DNA of 64,000 nucleotides from JBBRWO01 sp964388455 (GTDB lineage Bacteria > Actinomycetota > Coriobacteriia > Anaerosomatales > JAAXUF01), in contig CAYMAN010000007.1 in NCBI GenBank assembly GCA_964388455.1, forward strand, positions 17,856-81,855. Reading direction: 5' to 3'. Positions within the stretch are counted from its first letter, which is position 1. Each line of letters opens with the position of its first letter. The notes below the pieces were generated by a model that saw nothing but the letters and a program-made list of their open reading frames with translations, was not told where the DNA came from and made no database searches. Position numbers and translations under genes: made by a program. Of this stretch, positions 53,370 to 63,029 are shown in pieces.

Positions 53370-54154
53370 CGCTTCACTCCGATTCTGCTGAGGCCGCTGA
53401 GCGCTTCCTCGCTGTCAGGGATGTACTTCAGTGCCGTACGGAAATCCGCCTCTGCTCCGGCTTTATCGCCGGCTTCGACCTTGGCGTTGCCCCGATCGAT
53501 CAGAATGTCTGCAGCAGAAGGGTTGGATGTGATGTAAGTATCAAACGATGCGATCGCCTTGTCCCACTGTTTGAGGTCGCGATTCGCGTACGCGACCACC
53601 AGAACAGCCTCGAGATAGTTCTCCGGCAGCCCATCGTTCTTAGCGATGCGGGCCTTCTCTCCACCAGCCTTGAGTCTGGCCTGATACGCGTCCAGAATCT
53701 GCTTGATCGCACGCTCTCCTGCACGGACGGCCTCCTGATACTTGCCGCGCGCATTCAGCACTCGCGCTTCCGCAAGCGTGAACTCCGCGGTGGTCGAGTC
53801 GTCGATCTTTTTGTTTCTCGCGGAGGCGATCTCACGCTCGGCGCGCGAGTACTGGCCACTCGAGATCAACGCCGAAATATACGCACCGACCACAGAGGCG
53901 TCGTTGTTACCCTCACCGATCGCGGCCGCAGCGACGGCGACCTCGCGCTCCGCAAGCGACCGGGGGCCGCTACGGTCGGTCACACCCGTCAACACAGCGC
54001 TCAGCGCAGTGATCAAGAACGCTACCGTCAGTCCAAAGGCGAGGTAGCCAAGGGTGCGAACCATGGGGTCATCAAACATGCTGCGCTTACGAGGCGCGAG
54101 TCGAGCAGGAGTATCGCTTTGCAGGTGATTGTTCGGGGGTCCAGCTTCAGGCAT
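53366..54154 (-). CDS. Membrane-anchored tetratricopeptide repeat protein
   Basis: A 262-residue protein with a proline-rich cytosolic N-terminus, one membrane helix (about 34-56), then helical repeats. TPR units are clearest at the C-terminus: WDKAIASFDTYITSNPSAADILIDRGNAKVEAGDKAGAEADFRTAL spread over residues about 195-245. GGAGG precedes ATG 54154 at good spacing. It is first gene of the TPR-NHL-cytochrome unit and probably a protein-interaction scaffold. Confidence 0.82.
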   Translation of the reverse strand: MPEAGPPNNHLQSDTPARLAPRKRSMFDDPMVRTLGYLAFGLTVAFLITALSAVLTGVTDRSGPRSLAEREVAVAAAAIGEGNNDASVVGAYISALISSGQYSRAEREIASARNKKIDDSTTAEFTLAEARVLNARGKYQEAVRAGERAIKQILDAYQARLKAGGEKARIAKNDGLPENYLEAVLVVAYANRDLKQWDKAIASFDTYITSNPSAADILIDRGNAKVEAGDKAGAEADFRTALKYIPDSEEALSGLSRIGVKR

Positions 54155-54345
54155 CGATATCCTCCGTTGCTGCTTGTGGCGAACGCCGGTCGCGAATCAG
54201 GGGTGGTTCGTGACCGCGCGCTAGTGTACTTCATGTTTCCGTGTCTCCACACAAACTCCTCGGCAGGGGTTTTGGTCGAGACTGTGGCTACACCGGCATC
54301 GAAATTAGCAAGATGAATGCCGACGCGCGAGACGAGGCGGAGACG

Positions 54346-55410
54346 TCAGCGGGTCGCGTCAAAACTACCGAGTCGCCGGAGGGCTCTGAGGTACGTGTCC
54401 GGTGGAAGCCGACAGAACGCACCGAGCAGAATCGCATGCGTGCTGACGGCGCGAAGGATCGGATTGGGCCAGAGGGAGCGACACTCCTCTGCATGTACCC
54501 AACCGGGGAACCACTCACCTAGTAAATCAAACGCCGCGGCGATGAACGCTCGCCTGCTGGATGACTCGGCGTGAGCGAACAGGTCGGGGTAGCGACCCGC
54601 TACAAGATGCGTCAGCTGGAGGCGAAGCAGCGGGCCACGATTCACTTCGAACAGACCGGCGTCCCGGTAGGCGACGTTCACCAAACGAAACCCCTCGATC
54701 AGATCGAGGTAGCCGTGATCGTATCGACCCGAGATAGACTCAGCCCTCGCGTGCCGGTAACGGTACAGGGGCTCATCGACCTTCGCGACCATCTCGGCGT
54801 AGGGAAGGAGTCGGTAGGTGGTCGGGACGTCCTCGAACGCCAGCCCGAGCGGAAAACGGATTCCGGAGCGCTCAAATAGTTCGCGAGCATAGAGTTTGTT
54901 GCAGGCGCTGGCATCGACGCGGTAGAGCAGCCGGGGCTCCTCGGCCAGTGCATGTCCGAACACGCTCATGTCGGGCTCGGGATAGTGAGCCCCCTGCTGC
55001 TCGCCATCGACGAAGTTCTCGATGCCGCACACCACGAGGTCGGCCCCGCTACGCTGTGCGCACGCGTACAGGCGCTCGAGCATGGTCGGTGCGACGAGGT
55101 CGTCCCCATCGACGAACGCGAGGTACGCGGCGCGGGCGTGATCGATTCCGTGATTGCGAGCATCGGAAAGACCGCCGTTTGGCTTCGAGAGGGGCCTGAT
55201 GAGTTCGGGGTGACGCTCAGCGTACCGGTGGATGATCGCGGCCGACCCGTCGTCCGACCCGTCGTCCACCACGACGATCTCGAAGTCCCGGTGAGTCTGC
55301 GCTAGAAGCGAATCGAGACACGCGGGAAGATAGCGCTCGATGTTGTAGACCGGCACGATCACGGAGATGGCGGGGCTGGGACCGGTGATCGGCGATCGGG
55401 CATCATTCAT
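54346..55410 (-). CDS. Family 2 glycosyltransferase (EpsJ/CpsI-type)
   Basis: A 354-residue protein with an N-terminal GT-A domain: SVIVPVYNIERYLPACLDSL, VVVDDGSDDGS, RNHGIDHARAAYLAFVDGDD with the DxD-like GDD. A C-terminal helical extension follows. ATG 55410 follows GAGGAG; the frame is open 20 codons further. About 190 bases to the TPR gene downstream hold no recognisable feature. Confidence 0.88.
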   Translation of the reverse strand: MNDARSPITGPSPAISVIVPVYNIERYLPACLDSLLAQTHRDFEIVVVDDGSDDGSAAIIHRYAERHPELIRPLSKPNGGLSDARNHGIDHARAAYLAFVDGDDLVAPTMLERLYACAQRSGADLVVCGIENFVDGEQQGAHYPEPDMSVFGHALAEEPRLLYRVDASACNKLYARELFERSGIRFPLGLAFEDVPTTYRLLPYAEMVAKVDEPLYRYRHARAESISGRYDHGYLDLIEGFRLVNVAYRDAGLFEVNRGPLLRLQLTHLVAGRYPDLFAHAESSSRRAFIAAAFDLLGEWFPGWVHAEECRSLWPNPILRAVSTHAILLGAFCRLPPDTYLRALRRLGSFDATR

Positions 55411-55528
55411 CCGGTGTGGCTCCTCTACTGGTGGCTGCGGCCGGAGCGTACACAGGTGCAGCCTCCGCACCGGGACATGATAGCATCGCCTGACGCACCA
55501 TCCTTACTCGCCACTCGAACGGAGTGAG

Positions 55529-56236
55529 ATGACCTCGTTCTCGTTTCGGTCACTCTTGCGGCCCATCAGACATCGCTTGCGCAACCGCTTCTTCATGACG
55601 GTCGGCATGCGCGGTACAGCACCCATCAATCCCGCCTTTGGCAGCGCGCAGGGCACGCCAATCGACCGTCACTACATCGCCGGCTTCCTCGGCGCACATC
55701 GTGGATTGATCGCCGGGCGCGTGCTGGAGATCGGCGACCGTTCGTACACGGAACGATTCGGTGTCGGGGTGAATCAGAGCGATGTTCTGAGCGCGGTGCC
55801 ATCGCCCGTAGCCACGTTCGTGGGCGACCTCACTGCATGTCCCGAGATTGCGGACGACTCCTTCGACTGCATCGTGCTGACTCAGGCGCTGCACTGCATC
55901 TACGACATCCGAGCGGTGATCGGAGAGCTGCAACGCATTCTCAAGCCCGGCGGCAGCGTGTTGTGCACGGTGCCGGGCATCAGCCAGGTGAGTCGCTACG
56001 ACATGGACCGGTGGGGCGATCGCTGGCGACTGACAACGCAGTCCGCAGCCGAACTCTTCGAGACGGCATTCGAGCCCGACGCCGTCGCGATCCAAACGTA
56101 CGGCAACGCCTACGCGGCGGTCTGCTTCCTGCAGGGAGTGCCGGCCGAGAGGCTCAACCCTGTGAAGCTGGATCGCTGGGAACCCGACTACCAGCTCATC
56201 ATCGGAGTCGTCGCGACGAAGCCGGCCGGGCAGTAG
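55529..56236 (+). CDS. Class I SAM-dependent methyltransferase, copy 1
   Basis: A 235-residue protein. Motif I is weak (GRVLEIGDRSYTERFG), followed by the motif II-type FDCIVLTQALHCIYDIRAVIGEL and post-II RILKPGGSVLCTVPGISQ, as in Methyltransf_11 proteins. The classical GxGxG is reduced to EIGD. About half of its residues match the gene at 59025. Both flank a radical SAM gene and a flippase, so glycan methylation is a reasonable guess. Confidence 0.82.
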   Translation: MTSFSFRSLLRPIRHRLRNRFFMTVGMRGTAPINPAFGSAQGTPIDRHYIAGFLGAHRGLIAGRVLEIGDRSYTERFGVGVNQSDVLSAVPSPVATFVGDLTACPEIADDSFDCIVLTQALHCIYDIRAVIGELQRILKPGGSVLCTVPGISQVSRYDMDRWGDRWRLTTQSAAELFETAFEPDAVAIQTYGNAYAAVCFLQGVPAERLNPVKLDRWEPDYQLIIGVVATKPAGQ

Positions 56237-56363
56237 CATCGGTCACCGCGTTATCGCCCGATGCTACGATGGCAGGCCAAGTGCTACGTACGCCTCTTGT
56301 AGGCGTCGCTCGTTAGGTGAAGCCACCGAGTGCAGGTTCTGAGTCCATGAAGGTGAGATCGTC

Positions 56364-57377
56364 TTGAGTATTCTGTCACGTGTCCCCGGTCCCTTGAAGA
56401 GTGCTGCGATCGCCATCCTCCCCGACCCCTGGGTCGACGCGATGCGGCGCGCCGTCATGCGCCCGTACCACGTCGAGTACGTCGTGGCGCGCGAGAGTCG
56501 ATTCGCGCGCTTTGTTAAGCGTCACGTGCTCAGGTTGTACTATCCGCCGAGCATGGTGTCGCACCAGTCGGCGTTCGCTCGGTGGGTATCGACCGATGTG
56601 TTGGGTCGCAAGCCTCGGCTCTTCCACTTCGAGATCCACGTGACCGATCACTGCAACCTGAACTGCAAGGGCTGCGGCCACTTCTCAAATCTGGCCAAGC
56701 CGAGCTTCATCGAAGCCGACGCCTTCGAGGCGGATGTTTCCGCTATGTCCAGCATCTTCGACCTCGAACAGGTCTACGTGATGGGTGGCGAGGCACTGCT
56801 TCACCCGGACATCGCGAACCTTATCCGGATCGCCAGATCCCACCTCCCTGCAACTCGGCTGTGCCTGATGACGAACGGCATCCTCGTCACGCGCATGGAC
56901 GAGGAGTTCTGGATGGCGCTGGCCGAGACCAAGACCGAACTGCTCTGCGCCTCATATCCGATCACGCTGCCCACCACAGAGATCGACGCACTCGCCGAGA
57001 AGTACGGTGTCGCGCTCACATGGACCGAGGCTCGCACCGAGTTCTTCCGCATCCCGATCGATCTCGAGGGCGGCCAGGACAAGGTGGATTCGTACCGACG
57101 GTGCGACGGCGTCGGCAACTGCCCTATCGTTCGAAACGGTCGCCTCTACCCGTGTGCGTACGCCGCGTATGCCGACGTGCTCGCGGCGAAGTTCGACCTC
57201 AAGAACCTCGAGGTCACCGACGAGGACTATCTCGACATCACAAACCCGCCCTCAGGATCCGCGGCGATGCGCTTCATGCGCCGCCCGATCCCGTGGTGCG
57301 AGCACTGCGACTTCGACAAGTTCGACGTCTACGAATGGGGTCGCTCGGAGCGACGGCTCGATGAGTGGGTCTGCTAG
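56364..57377 (+). CDS. Radical SAM protein with C-terminal cysteine cluster
   Basis: A 337-residue protein. The radical SAM cluster motif CNLNCKGC (CX3CX2C) lies at about residue 97, in FEIHVTDHCNLNCKGCGHFS, followed by the GGE-like MGGEALLHPD. A C-terminal set of cysteines (CDGVGNCPIVRNGRLYPCAY and WCEHCDF) looks like a SPASM or twitch auxiliary Fe-S domain. It starts at TTG 56364 behind AAGGTGAG. Related proteins occur in polysaccharide loci but the reaction is not known. Confidence 0.82.
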   Translation: MSILSRVPGPLKSAAIAILPDPWVDAMRRAVMRPYHVEYVVARESRFARFVKRHVLRLYYPPSMVSHQSAFARWVSTDVLGRKPRLFHFEIHVTDHCNLNCKGCGHFSNLAKPSFIEADAFEADVSAMSSIFDLEQVYVMGGEALLHPDIANLIRIARSHLPATRLCLMTNGILVTRMDEEFWMALAETKTELLCASYPITLPTTEIDALAEKYGVALTWTEARTEFFRIPIDLEGGQDKVDSYRRCDGVGNCPIVRNGRLYPCAYAAYADVLAAKFDLKNLEVTDEDYLDITNPPSGSAAMRFMRRPIPWCEHCDFDKFDVYEWGRSERRLDEWVC

Positions 57378-58924
57378 GCCCCGCTACCGCCCCGCACCGC
57401 CAGCAGTCGCTGGAACCGCTCGAGGAACCGCGCGCGTTCTTCGGCGCTGAACACCAGCAGCCAAACGCAGCGCCAGTAGGCCGCTAGTGCGCATGCCCCG
57501 GACATTGTTACGCCGAGTAGCCCGAGACGGGCGGTCACCACGGACACGCCGCCTGCGACCAGGCCGGCAACGGGCAACGGCAGGTAGCCGACCCAGGCAG
57601 TCCGCAGCCACACCCCCAACGGCACGCCCGTCTCTCTGAGAAGCAGACGGCTGTAGAGCGGCAGTTCGACGAAACTGGCGATGAGAGTTCCCAGTGCAAC
57701 ACCGACTGGACCCAGACTGCCCACAAGCGCGATGCTCGCTCCCACGTTCACCAGCGCGATCATGATCGACATGGGCACCCACGCCCCGAGCCGTCCCGTG
57801 CCGGTGAGAATCGGGTCGCCGATCAGAAGCGGCGGGTACAAAAGCTGGCCGAGAATCAGCAGCACCGCAACTGGAACGCTGCCCGCGAACTGACCGCCGA
57901 ACCATGCGTCGATGAAGGGTGCGGCAAGAACCGCGAGTACGATCACCAGCGGCGCGATCGCGATGGTGATGTAGCGGCTGCCCTTCAAGAACAGACCACG
58001 TAGTGCAGCACTGTCACCTTGCGCGACGACCCGCGAGACAACCGGCAGGACCGCGGAGGTCGGCAGTACGGCAACCATGCCGACGAGCATGCTCAGCTTT
58101 GCCGCAACCTCATACATCACGACGGCGCTCGGGCCGATGGCGATACCGATGATCAGCCGGTCGACCTGCTCGCGGTTGAGGTACTGTGCCACGCTGTTGA
58201 CGAAGACCGGCGCGCCCGTCGACAGGATCTCGTCGCACTCGGCTCTGCCCGGCAGACAGACGAGCCGGTTGCTCGGCAGAAGCATGCGAAGCGTGATCAT
58301 GTTGACGAGGGATGCGATGACCATGACGGCGGCGCCAAGCAGCATCAGGCGCACCGGTCCCGCGCCCGTGTAAAGGACGATGCCGATCGTCCCCACGTTG
58401 GCGATGGTTGTGAGCACTGAGGTCCGGGCCGCGAGATCGTGCCGCTCGAGCCCGTTCAACACGTGCGCGGCGATCGAGGTCGGCCAGTACCAGACCTCCA
58501 TGGCAGCAGCGAGGTAGAGCAACGTTGTGAGTAGCCCCGCCTGCTCCGGAGTCACGTTGAAGATGCGCCCGGCGATAGTACCCAGCCCTACGATCACCGC
58601 ACCGACGCCGATTCCGACTAACCAGAGGAGTAGTGCTGAACTGGAGACCACTCGTGCGAAACCTTCGTCGTCACCCACAGACATCCGCTGCGCGACCATC
58701 CGCACCGTCGACGCCGCGATGCCGAAGTCGAACATCCGCGCCATGCCCGCGACCGAGAGTGCAATCACGTAGACGCCGTAGTTCCCCGTGCCGAATGCGC
58801 TGACCAAAAGCGGGAAGAAGACGAGCGTCGAGAGTATCGCCGCGAACTGCGCTACGCCGTTCATCGCGGTGTTCGCAACGATGCTTCGCTTCTTGTACCG
58901 AGGAGTGTCGGTTGTGGCGGTCAA
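57374..58924 (-). CDS. Polysaccharide flippase, Wzx/MOP family
   Basis: A 516-residue membrane protein with about 14 segments in the MOP arrangement, starting NTAMNGVAQFAAILSTLVFFPLLVSAFG. Likely function is export of the lipid-linked glycan unit made by the neighbouring transferases. TTG 58924 behind GAGG (spacing four) is preferred; the frame is open to 59074 but would overlap the divergent methyltransferase gene. It is convergent with the radical SAM gene, with a four-base overlap. Confidence 0.83.
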   Translation of the reverse strand: MTATTDTPRYKKRSIVANTAMNGVAQFAAILSTLVFFPLLVSAFGTGNYGVYVIALSVAGMARMFDFGIAASTVRMVAQRMSVGDDEGFARVVSSSALLLWLVGIGVGAVIVGLGTIAGRIFNVTPEQAGLLTTLLYLAAAMEVWYWPTSIAAHVLNGLERHDLAARTSVLTTIANVGTIGIVLYTGAGPVRLMLLGAAVMVIASLVNMITLRMLLPSNRLVCLPGRAECDEILSTGAPVFVNSVAQYLNREQVDRLIIGIAIGPSAVVMYEVAAKLSMLVGMVAVLPTSAVLPVVSRVVAQGDSAALRGLFLKGSRYITIAIAPLVIVLAVLAAPFIDAWFGGQFAGSVPVAVLLILGQLLYPPLLIGDPILTGTGRLGAWVPMSIMIALVNVGASIALVGSLGPVGVALGTLIASFVELPLYSRLLLRETGVPLGVWLRTAWVGYLPLPVAGLVAGGVSVVTARLGLLGVTMSGACALAAYWRCVWLLVFSAEERARFLERFQRLLAVRGGSGA

Positions 58925-59024
58925 TCGTCCTCGTTCTCCGTATGAGCCGTCGCATCGAAGCAACTGCGAGCATGATAGAATCGCGCTGCCTTTGTACCGC
59001 ACACCCTGTTGGAGAGCGAAGTCG

Positions 59025-59726
59025 ATGAGCCGGTCGCCATTCCGCAAGGTGCTTGCCGCGCTACGGTGGCGCATGCGAAACAGATTCTACCTGTTGTACG
59101 GCTTCCGAGGCACGGCGCCCGTGAATGCAGGTTATGGATCGCACCTGGGCACCACGATCGACCGCTACTACGAGCACGGTTTCCTGACCGAGAACAGCGG
59201 TCTGATCCGCGGCAGGGTTCTCGAAGTCGGCGACCGAAAGAGCACCGATCGCTTCGGCTCATCCGTCTCGGCGGTCGATGTACTCAATCCTGTGGCCGGT
59301 CCGGGCGTCGATATCGTCGGCGATCTGACCGCGTGTCCGCAGATTCCGGACGACACCTACGACTGCGTGCTTCTCACCGAGGTGCTTCACGTCATCCTCG
59401 ACATGGAGGCCGTGGTCTCGGAAGTCCATCGGATACTTAAGCCCGGAGGCTCGGCCGTGTGCACGATGGCGGGCATCGCGCAGGTCAACCGCGGCGCCCT
59501 GGAGGAGTACGGCGATCGCTGGCGGCTGACCTCCCTCTCCGCGGCGGAGCTGTTCTCGACCGCATTCGCCCCAGAGGACGTCCACGTCAGAACGTACGGC
59601 AACGCACACTCGGCGTGCTGCTTCATGCAGGGTATCCCGGCCGAGCGCGTCAACAAGACGCGCATCGACCGCTGGGAGCCTGACTACCAGCTGATGGTCG
59701 CGGTCATCGCGACGAAGTCGTCCTAG
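59025..59726 (+). CDS. Class I SAM-dependent methyltransferase, copy 2
   Basis: A 233-residue paralogue of the gene at 55529. Shared blocks are RMRNRFYLLYGFRGTAPVN, GRVLEVGDRKSTDRFGSSV, VGDLTACPQIPDDTYDCVLL, RILKPGGSAVCTMAGIAQVN, YGNAHSACCFMQGIPAERVN and RIDRWEPDYQLMVAVIATK. Length and start (ATG 59025) match copy 1. Here too motif I is GRVLEVGD. The target is probably a sugar of the local glycan. Confidence 0.83.
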   Translation: MSRSPFRKVLAALRWRMRNRFYLLYGFRGTAPVNAGYGSHLGTTIDRYYEHGFLTENSGLIRGRVLEVGDRKSTDRFGSSVSAVDVLNPVAGPGVDIVGDLTACPQIPDDTYDCVLLTEVLHVILDMEAVVSEVHRILKPGGSAVCTMAGIAQVNRGALEEYGDRWRLTSLSAAELFSTAFAPEDVHVRTYGNAHSACCFMQGIPAERVNKTRIDRWEPDYQLMVAVIATKSS

Positions 59727-59778
59727 CGGTTCACGGAACCTACTGCGCGTTACGCGGCTGGAGCTTCGCTCGAGGCGG

Positions 59779-61047
59779 CTACTCGAGGTCTTCCGGCAGT
59801 GCGATGTGGCCGAGAACCGCGCTTGCCGCGGCGACCGCCGGCGAACACAGGTAGACCTCGCTGGTGGGATCGCCCATGCGCCCGACGAAGTTGCGGTTGG
59901 TTGTCGCCAGCGCCCGCTCCCCTGCCGCGAGGATTCCCATGTGACCGCCGAGGCACGGGCCGCACGTGGGAGTCGACACTGCTGCGTTGGCGTCGAGGAA
60001 GATGTCGAAAAGTCCCTCGTGCATCGCCTGGCGATAGATATCCTGTGTGGCCGGGATGATGATGAGGCGGACGTTCTCGTGCGCCTTGCGACCCTTGAGC
60101 ACGCTCGCGGTGATGCGCAGGTCCTCGATGCGGCCGTTGGTGCAGCTGCCGATGACGACCTGGTCGATCCAGATGTCGCGCGCGTCGGCGACCGGGCGCG
60201 TGTTGCTCGGCAGGTGCGGGTAGGCGACCGTGGGGACGATGGTCGTGGCGTCGATCTCGTAGACGGCGGCGTACTCGGCGTCCGCGTCGCTGAAGTACTC
60301 GACGGCCTCGCGCTCGAAGCGGCCGTTCACGTACTCGCGGGTCGTGTCATCGACGGCGATGATGCCTGACTTGCCGCCGGCCTCGATGGCCATGTTGCAG
60401 ATGGTCATGCGGTCGTCCATGCCGAGGCGCGCGATGGTGTCGCCGGTGAACTCCATCGACTGGTAGAGAGCGCCGTCGACGCCGATCATTCCGATGATGT
60501 GCAGGATGATGTCCTTGCCGCAGACCCACGGCGACAGCTCACCGGTGACGTTGAACTTGATCGACGACGGCACCTTGAACCATGCCTCGCCGGTCGCCAT
60601 GCCCGCAGCGGCATCCGTGGAGCCGACACCTGTCGCGAACGCGCCGAGCGCGCCGTAGGTGCAGGTGTGCGAGTCAGCGCCGATGATGACGTCGCCGGGG
60701 CCCACCACGCCCTGCTCGGGCAGAAGCGCGTGCTCCACGCCCATGCAGCCGATCTCGTAGTAGTGCGTGATGCCCTGAGCGCGAGCGAAGTCGCGGACCA
60801 TCTTGGCCTGCTCGGCGGACTTGATGTCCTTGTTGGGGGTGTAGTGGTCAGGGACCAGCGCGATCTTGGTGGGGTCCCAGACCTTTTCCACGCCGGTCTT
60901 GGCGAACTCTTTGATGGAAATTGGTGCGGTTACATCGTTGGCAAGCACGATGTCGAGACGGCAGTTGATGAGCTGGCCGGGCATAACCTCGTCGAGGCCG
61001 GCGTGGGCAGCGAGGATCTTCTCAGTGATTGTCATGGATCGGGTCAT
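59779..61047 (-). CDS. leuC: 3-isopropylmalate dehydratase large subunit
   Basis: A 422-residue aconitase-family subunit of the short LeuC type. It shows ITEKILAAHAGLDEVMPGQLI, HTCTYGALGAFATGVGSTD, and [4Fe-4S] ligands in VIGSCTNGRIEDL and TCGPCLGGHMG. ATG 61047 lies behind GAGGAG. It works with LeuD (34629), which is unusually distant. It is preceded by GT2 and GT4 genes that separate it from leuA. Confidence 0.96.
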   Translation of the reverse strand: MTRSMTITEKILAAHAGLDEVMPGQLINCRLDIVLANDVTAPISIKEFAKTGVEKVWDPTKIALVPDHYTPNKDIKSAEQAKMVRDFARAQGITHYYEIGCMGVEHALLPEQGVVGPGDVIIGADSHTCTYGALGAFATGVGSTDAAAGMATGEAWFKVPSSIKFNVTGELSPWVCGKDIILHIIGMIGVDGALYQSMEFTGDTIARLGMDDRMTICNMAIEAGGKSGIIAVDDTTREYVNGRFEREAVEYFSDADAEYAAVYEIDATTIVPTVAYPHLPSNTRPVADARDIWIDQVVIGSCTNGRIEDLRITASVLKGRKAHENVRLIIIPATQDIYRQAMHEGLFDIFLDANAAVSTPTCGPCLGGHMGILAAGERALATTNRNFVGRMGDPTSEVYLCSPAVAAASAVLGHIALPEDLE

Positions 61048-61143
61048 CTTGTTGCTCCTCAAATCGCACCTGACACCTGTCTTGAAAGCTTGCTGCCGCT
61101 GACGCGGCGGGTAATCGAGGGGAACGTCATGCTAGCAGACGGA

Positions 61144-61923
61144 TCACGCAAGAAACCTTTGAAGCGCAGAAGACCGCCGGAGCACACGTGCAACCTGCAG
61201 GTACACAAGTGAACGCGCCATCAAGAGGAACGCTCTTGCCGGCGGCACGCCGTGCAACACGCGAGCGCGCCGATACTCGTTGGCGGTCGCTCGGCCGAGA
61301 CGAGAACTCAGCCCCTCCAGGCTGTAGGCGACCAGTGGGCGGTTGACGCGAAGCGAACCAAGCCCGGCCTGATGGAACCGAATGTAGAACTCATAGTCCC
61401 CGGCGATATGGAATCCGGTGTCGAAGCCACCGAGAACCCGATAGGCATCAGCCGAGAAGGCGCATGCCTGGTGACACGATGGCATGCTCCACGGAACGCC
61501 GGCGACCAGCCGCATCTCTGCCAACGCGTGCTTTGGCCGCCTGTCTCCTCCGGACTCAACGACGATTGCGTCGCCGTAGACGAGATCTATCCCTGAGACG
61601 GACGCTGACTGAGTGACGATGGCCTCGAACGCTCCGTCGAGCGCCACGTCGTCGGCACCTAGGAACACGATGAAGTCGCCCGTGGCGCGCGCCAGTCCTT
61701 TGTTCATTGCGTCGTAGATGCCAGCGTCGGGCTCCGACGTCCAGTGCAGTTTGCCCGCAAACGCAGCTTCGGAAGCCGCGATGATCTCCTGTGTTCCATC
61801 TGTCGACCCGCCATCGACGATGACGTACTCGTGCACATGGTCGATCTGAGCACGAACCGAATCGAGCGTAGCCCTGATGGTCTTGGCTGCGTTGAGACAC
61901 ACGGTGATCACTGTGACACTCAT
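61144..61923 (-). CDS. Family 2 glycosyltransferase
   Basis: A 259-residue GT-A protein. VITVCLNAAKTIRATLDSV, YVIVDGGSTDGTQEII, EPDAGIYDAMNKGLARATGD and VFLGADDVAL are typical of the WcaA/PslC-like GT2 group. It has no membrane segments. Its ATG overlaps the upstream GT4 stop (ATGA). A 96-base gap separates it from leuC. Confidence 0.88.
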   Translation of the reverse strand: MSVTVITVCLNAAKTIRATLDSVRAQIDHVHEYVIVDGGSTDGTQEIIAASEAAFAGKLHWTSEPDAGIYDAMNKGLARATGDFIVFLGADDVALDGAFEAIVTQSASVSGIDLVYGDAIVVESGGDRRPKHALAEMRLVAGVPWSMPSCHQACAFSADAYRVLGGFDTGFHIAGDYEFYIRFHQAGLGSLRVNRPLVAYSLEGLSSRLGRATANEYRRARVLHGVPPARAFLLMARSLVYLQVARVLRRSSALQRFLA

Positions 61924-63029
61924 GACGCTCGCCCAACCGCTACGCCAGGCTCAACCACAAGCTCGATCGCACGACGGCGCTGCTCGGCACGCGCCTCCCA
62001 CGAGCACTCAAGCTCGATAGCAGCTCGTCCACGCTGACCGAACTCCTGGGCTTCGCTCGGAGTATCGACGATTCTGGCCACAGCACCAGCCACCGCGGCC
62101 GGGTTCCCGGGCGGCACGACGATTCCGCATTCATAGTGCCGTATAACATCGGCAACCCCGGGATAGTCCGAGCCGATCACGGGCACGCCGCACGACATTG
62201 ACTCGTACAGCTTAAGCGCCGAGAACCCCGCCTCTCCCCTGTCGGGAGCGTACTGGACAGACGTCGATGCAACGCAGTGAGCGATGACGCCCGCCAGGTC
62301 CCCATAGGGCAGGCGGCCAAGGTAGTGGATTCCGCTGCGTGGCGTGACTGCAGCCTCGATAACGCCTCGGCGCTCTCCGTCTCCGACGAACACCAGATCC
62401 ACTCCCAGCGGCCATGACGGATGCCGCTTCGCCGCGATGAGCACCTCGATGCCCTGCCAAGACGCGAACTGGCCGAAGAAGAGGACGAATCTGGCAGGGA
62501 GCCCGGGTCGCTTGACCTCAGTGGGACTGAACAGTTCGGCGTTCGCACCGTTTGGGCTCACCAGGATGCGATCGTGACCCGTCTCGGCGCGTAGCCAGGT
62601 GCGCTGCTGCTCGGTGCCGCATACGATGAGCGCGGCGTTCCGGTACTGGGCTCGCTGCAGGTATTCGAACACCGGTCTCGCTAGTCGGGCGGCAGGCCAG
62701 GCGATGAAGAGATCCTCGTAGGTGCCGTTGCACTCCTGAACGACAGGAACACCGCATCCCCGCGCGTAGAGCATCGCGGGGAACGCCAGGTTATGCCCCC
62801 TCACGTAGAGCACGTCGCATTCCGCGAGAACTCGTTTCAGCCTTCGTTGCAGGCGCCACATCTCAAGCAGCCGACGAACAGCGCCTGGTGCACGCTGCCC
62901 CGGATACGAGGGGAAGAATCGGTCCACACTCCACCCCGCGCGCTCCCAGCCCGCGAGTATCTCCGTGACGGCGGCCCAGCTGTCCTGTCCCTCGGCCACC
63001 GCTTGAAGGCTGAGATACGCCACTCTCAC
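61920..63029 (-). CDS. Family 4 glycosyltransferase
   Basis: A 369-residue GT-B enzyme. N-terminal VAYLSLQAVAEGQDSWAAVTEIL and VLYVRGHNLAFPAMLYARGCGVPVV are seen, and the donor-site EX7E is in GEAGFSALKLYESMSCGVPV. Its GTG start overlaps the leuA stop in a GTGA, which couples a surface-glycan enzyme to leuA translation. Confidence 0.87.
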   Translation of the reverse strand: MRVAYLSLQAVAEGQDSWAAVTEILAGWERAGWSVDRFFPSYPGQRAPGAVRRLLEMWRLQRRLKRVLAECDVLYVRGHNLAFPAMLYARGCGVPVVQECNGTYEDLFIAWPAARLARPVFEYLQRAQYRNAALIVCGTEQQRTWLRAETGHDRILVSPNGANAELFSPTEVKRPGLPARFVLFFGQFASWQGIEVLIAAKRHPSWPLGVDLVFVGDGERRGVIEAAVTPRSGIHYLGRLPYGDLAGVIAHCVASTSVQYAPDRGEAGFSALKLYESMSCGVPVIGSDYPGVADVIRHYECGIVVPPGNPAAVAGAVARIVDTPSEAQEFGQRGRAAIELECSWEARAEQRRRAIELVVEPGVAVGRAS

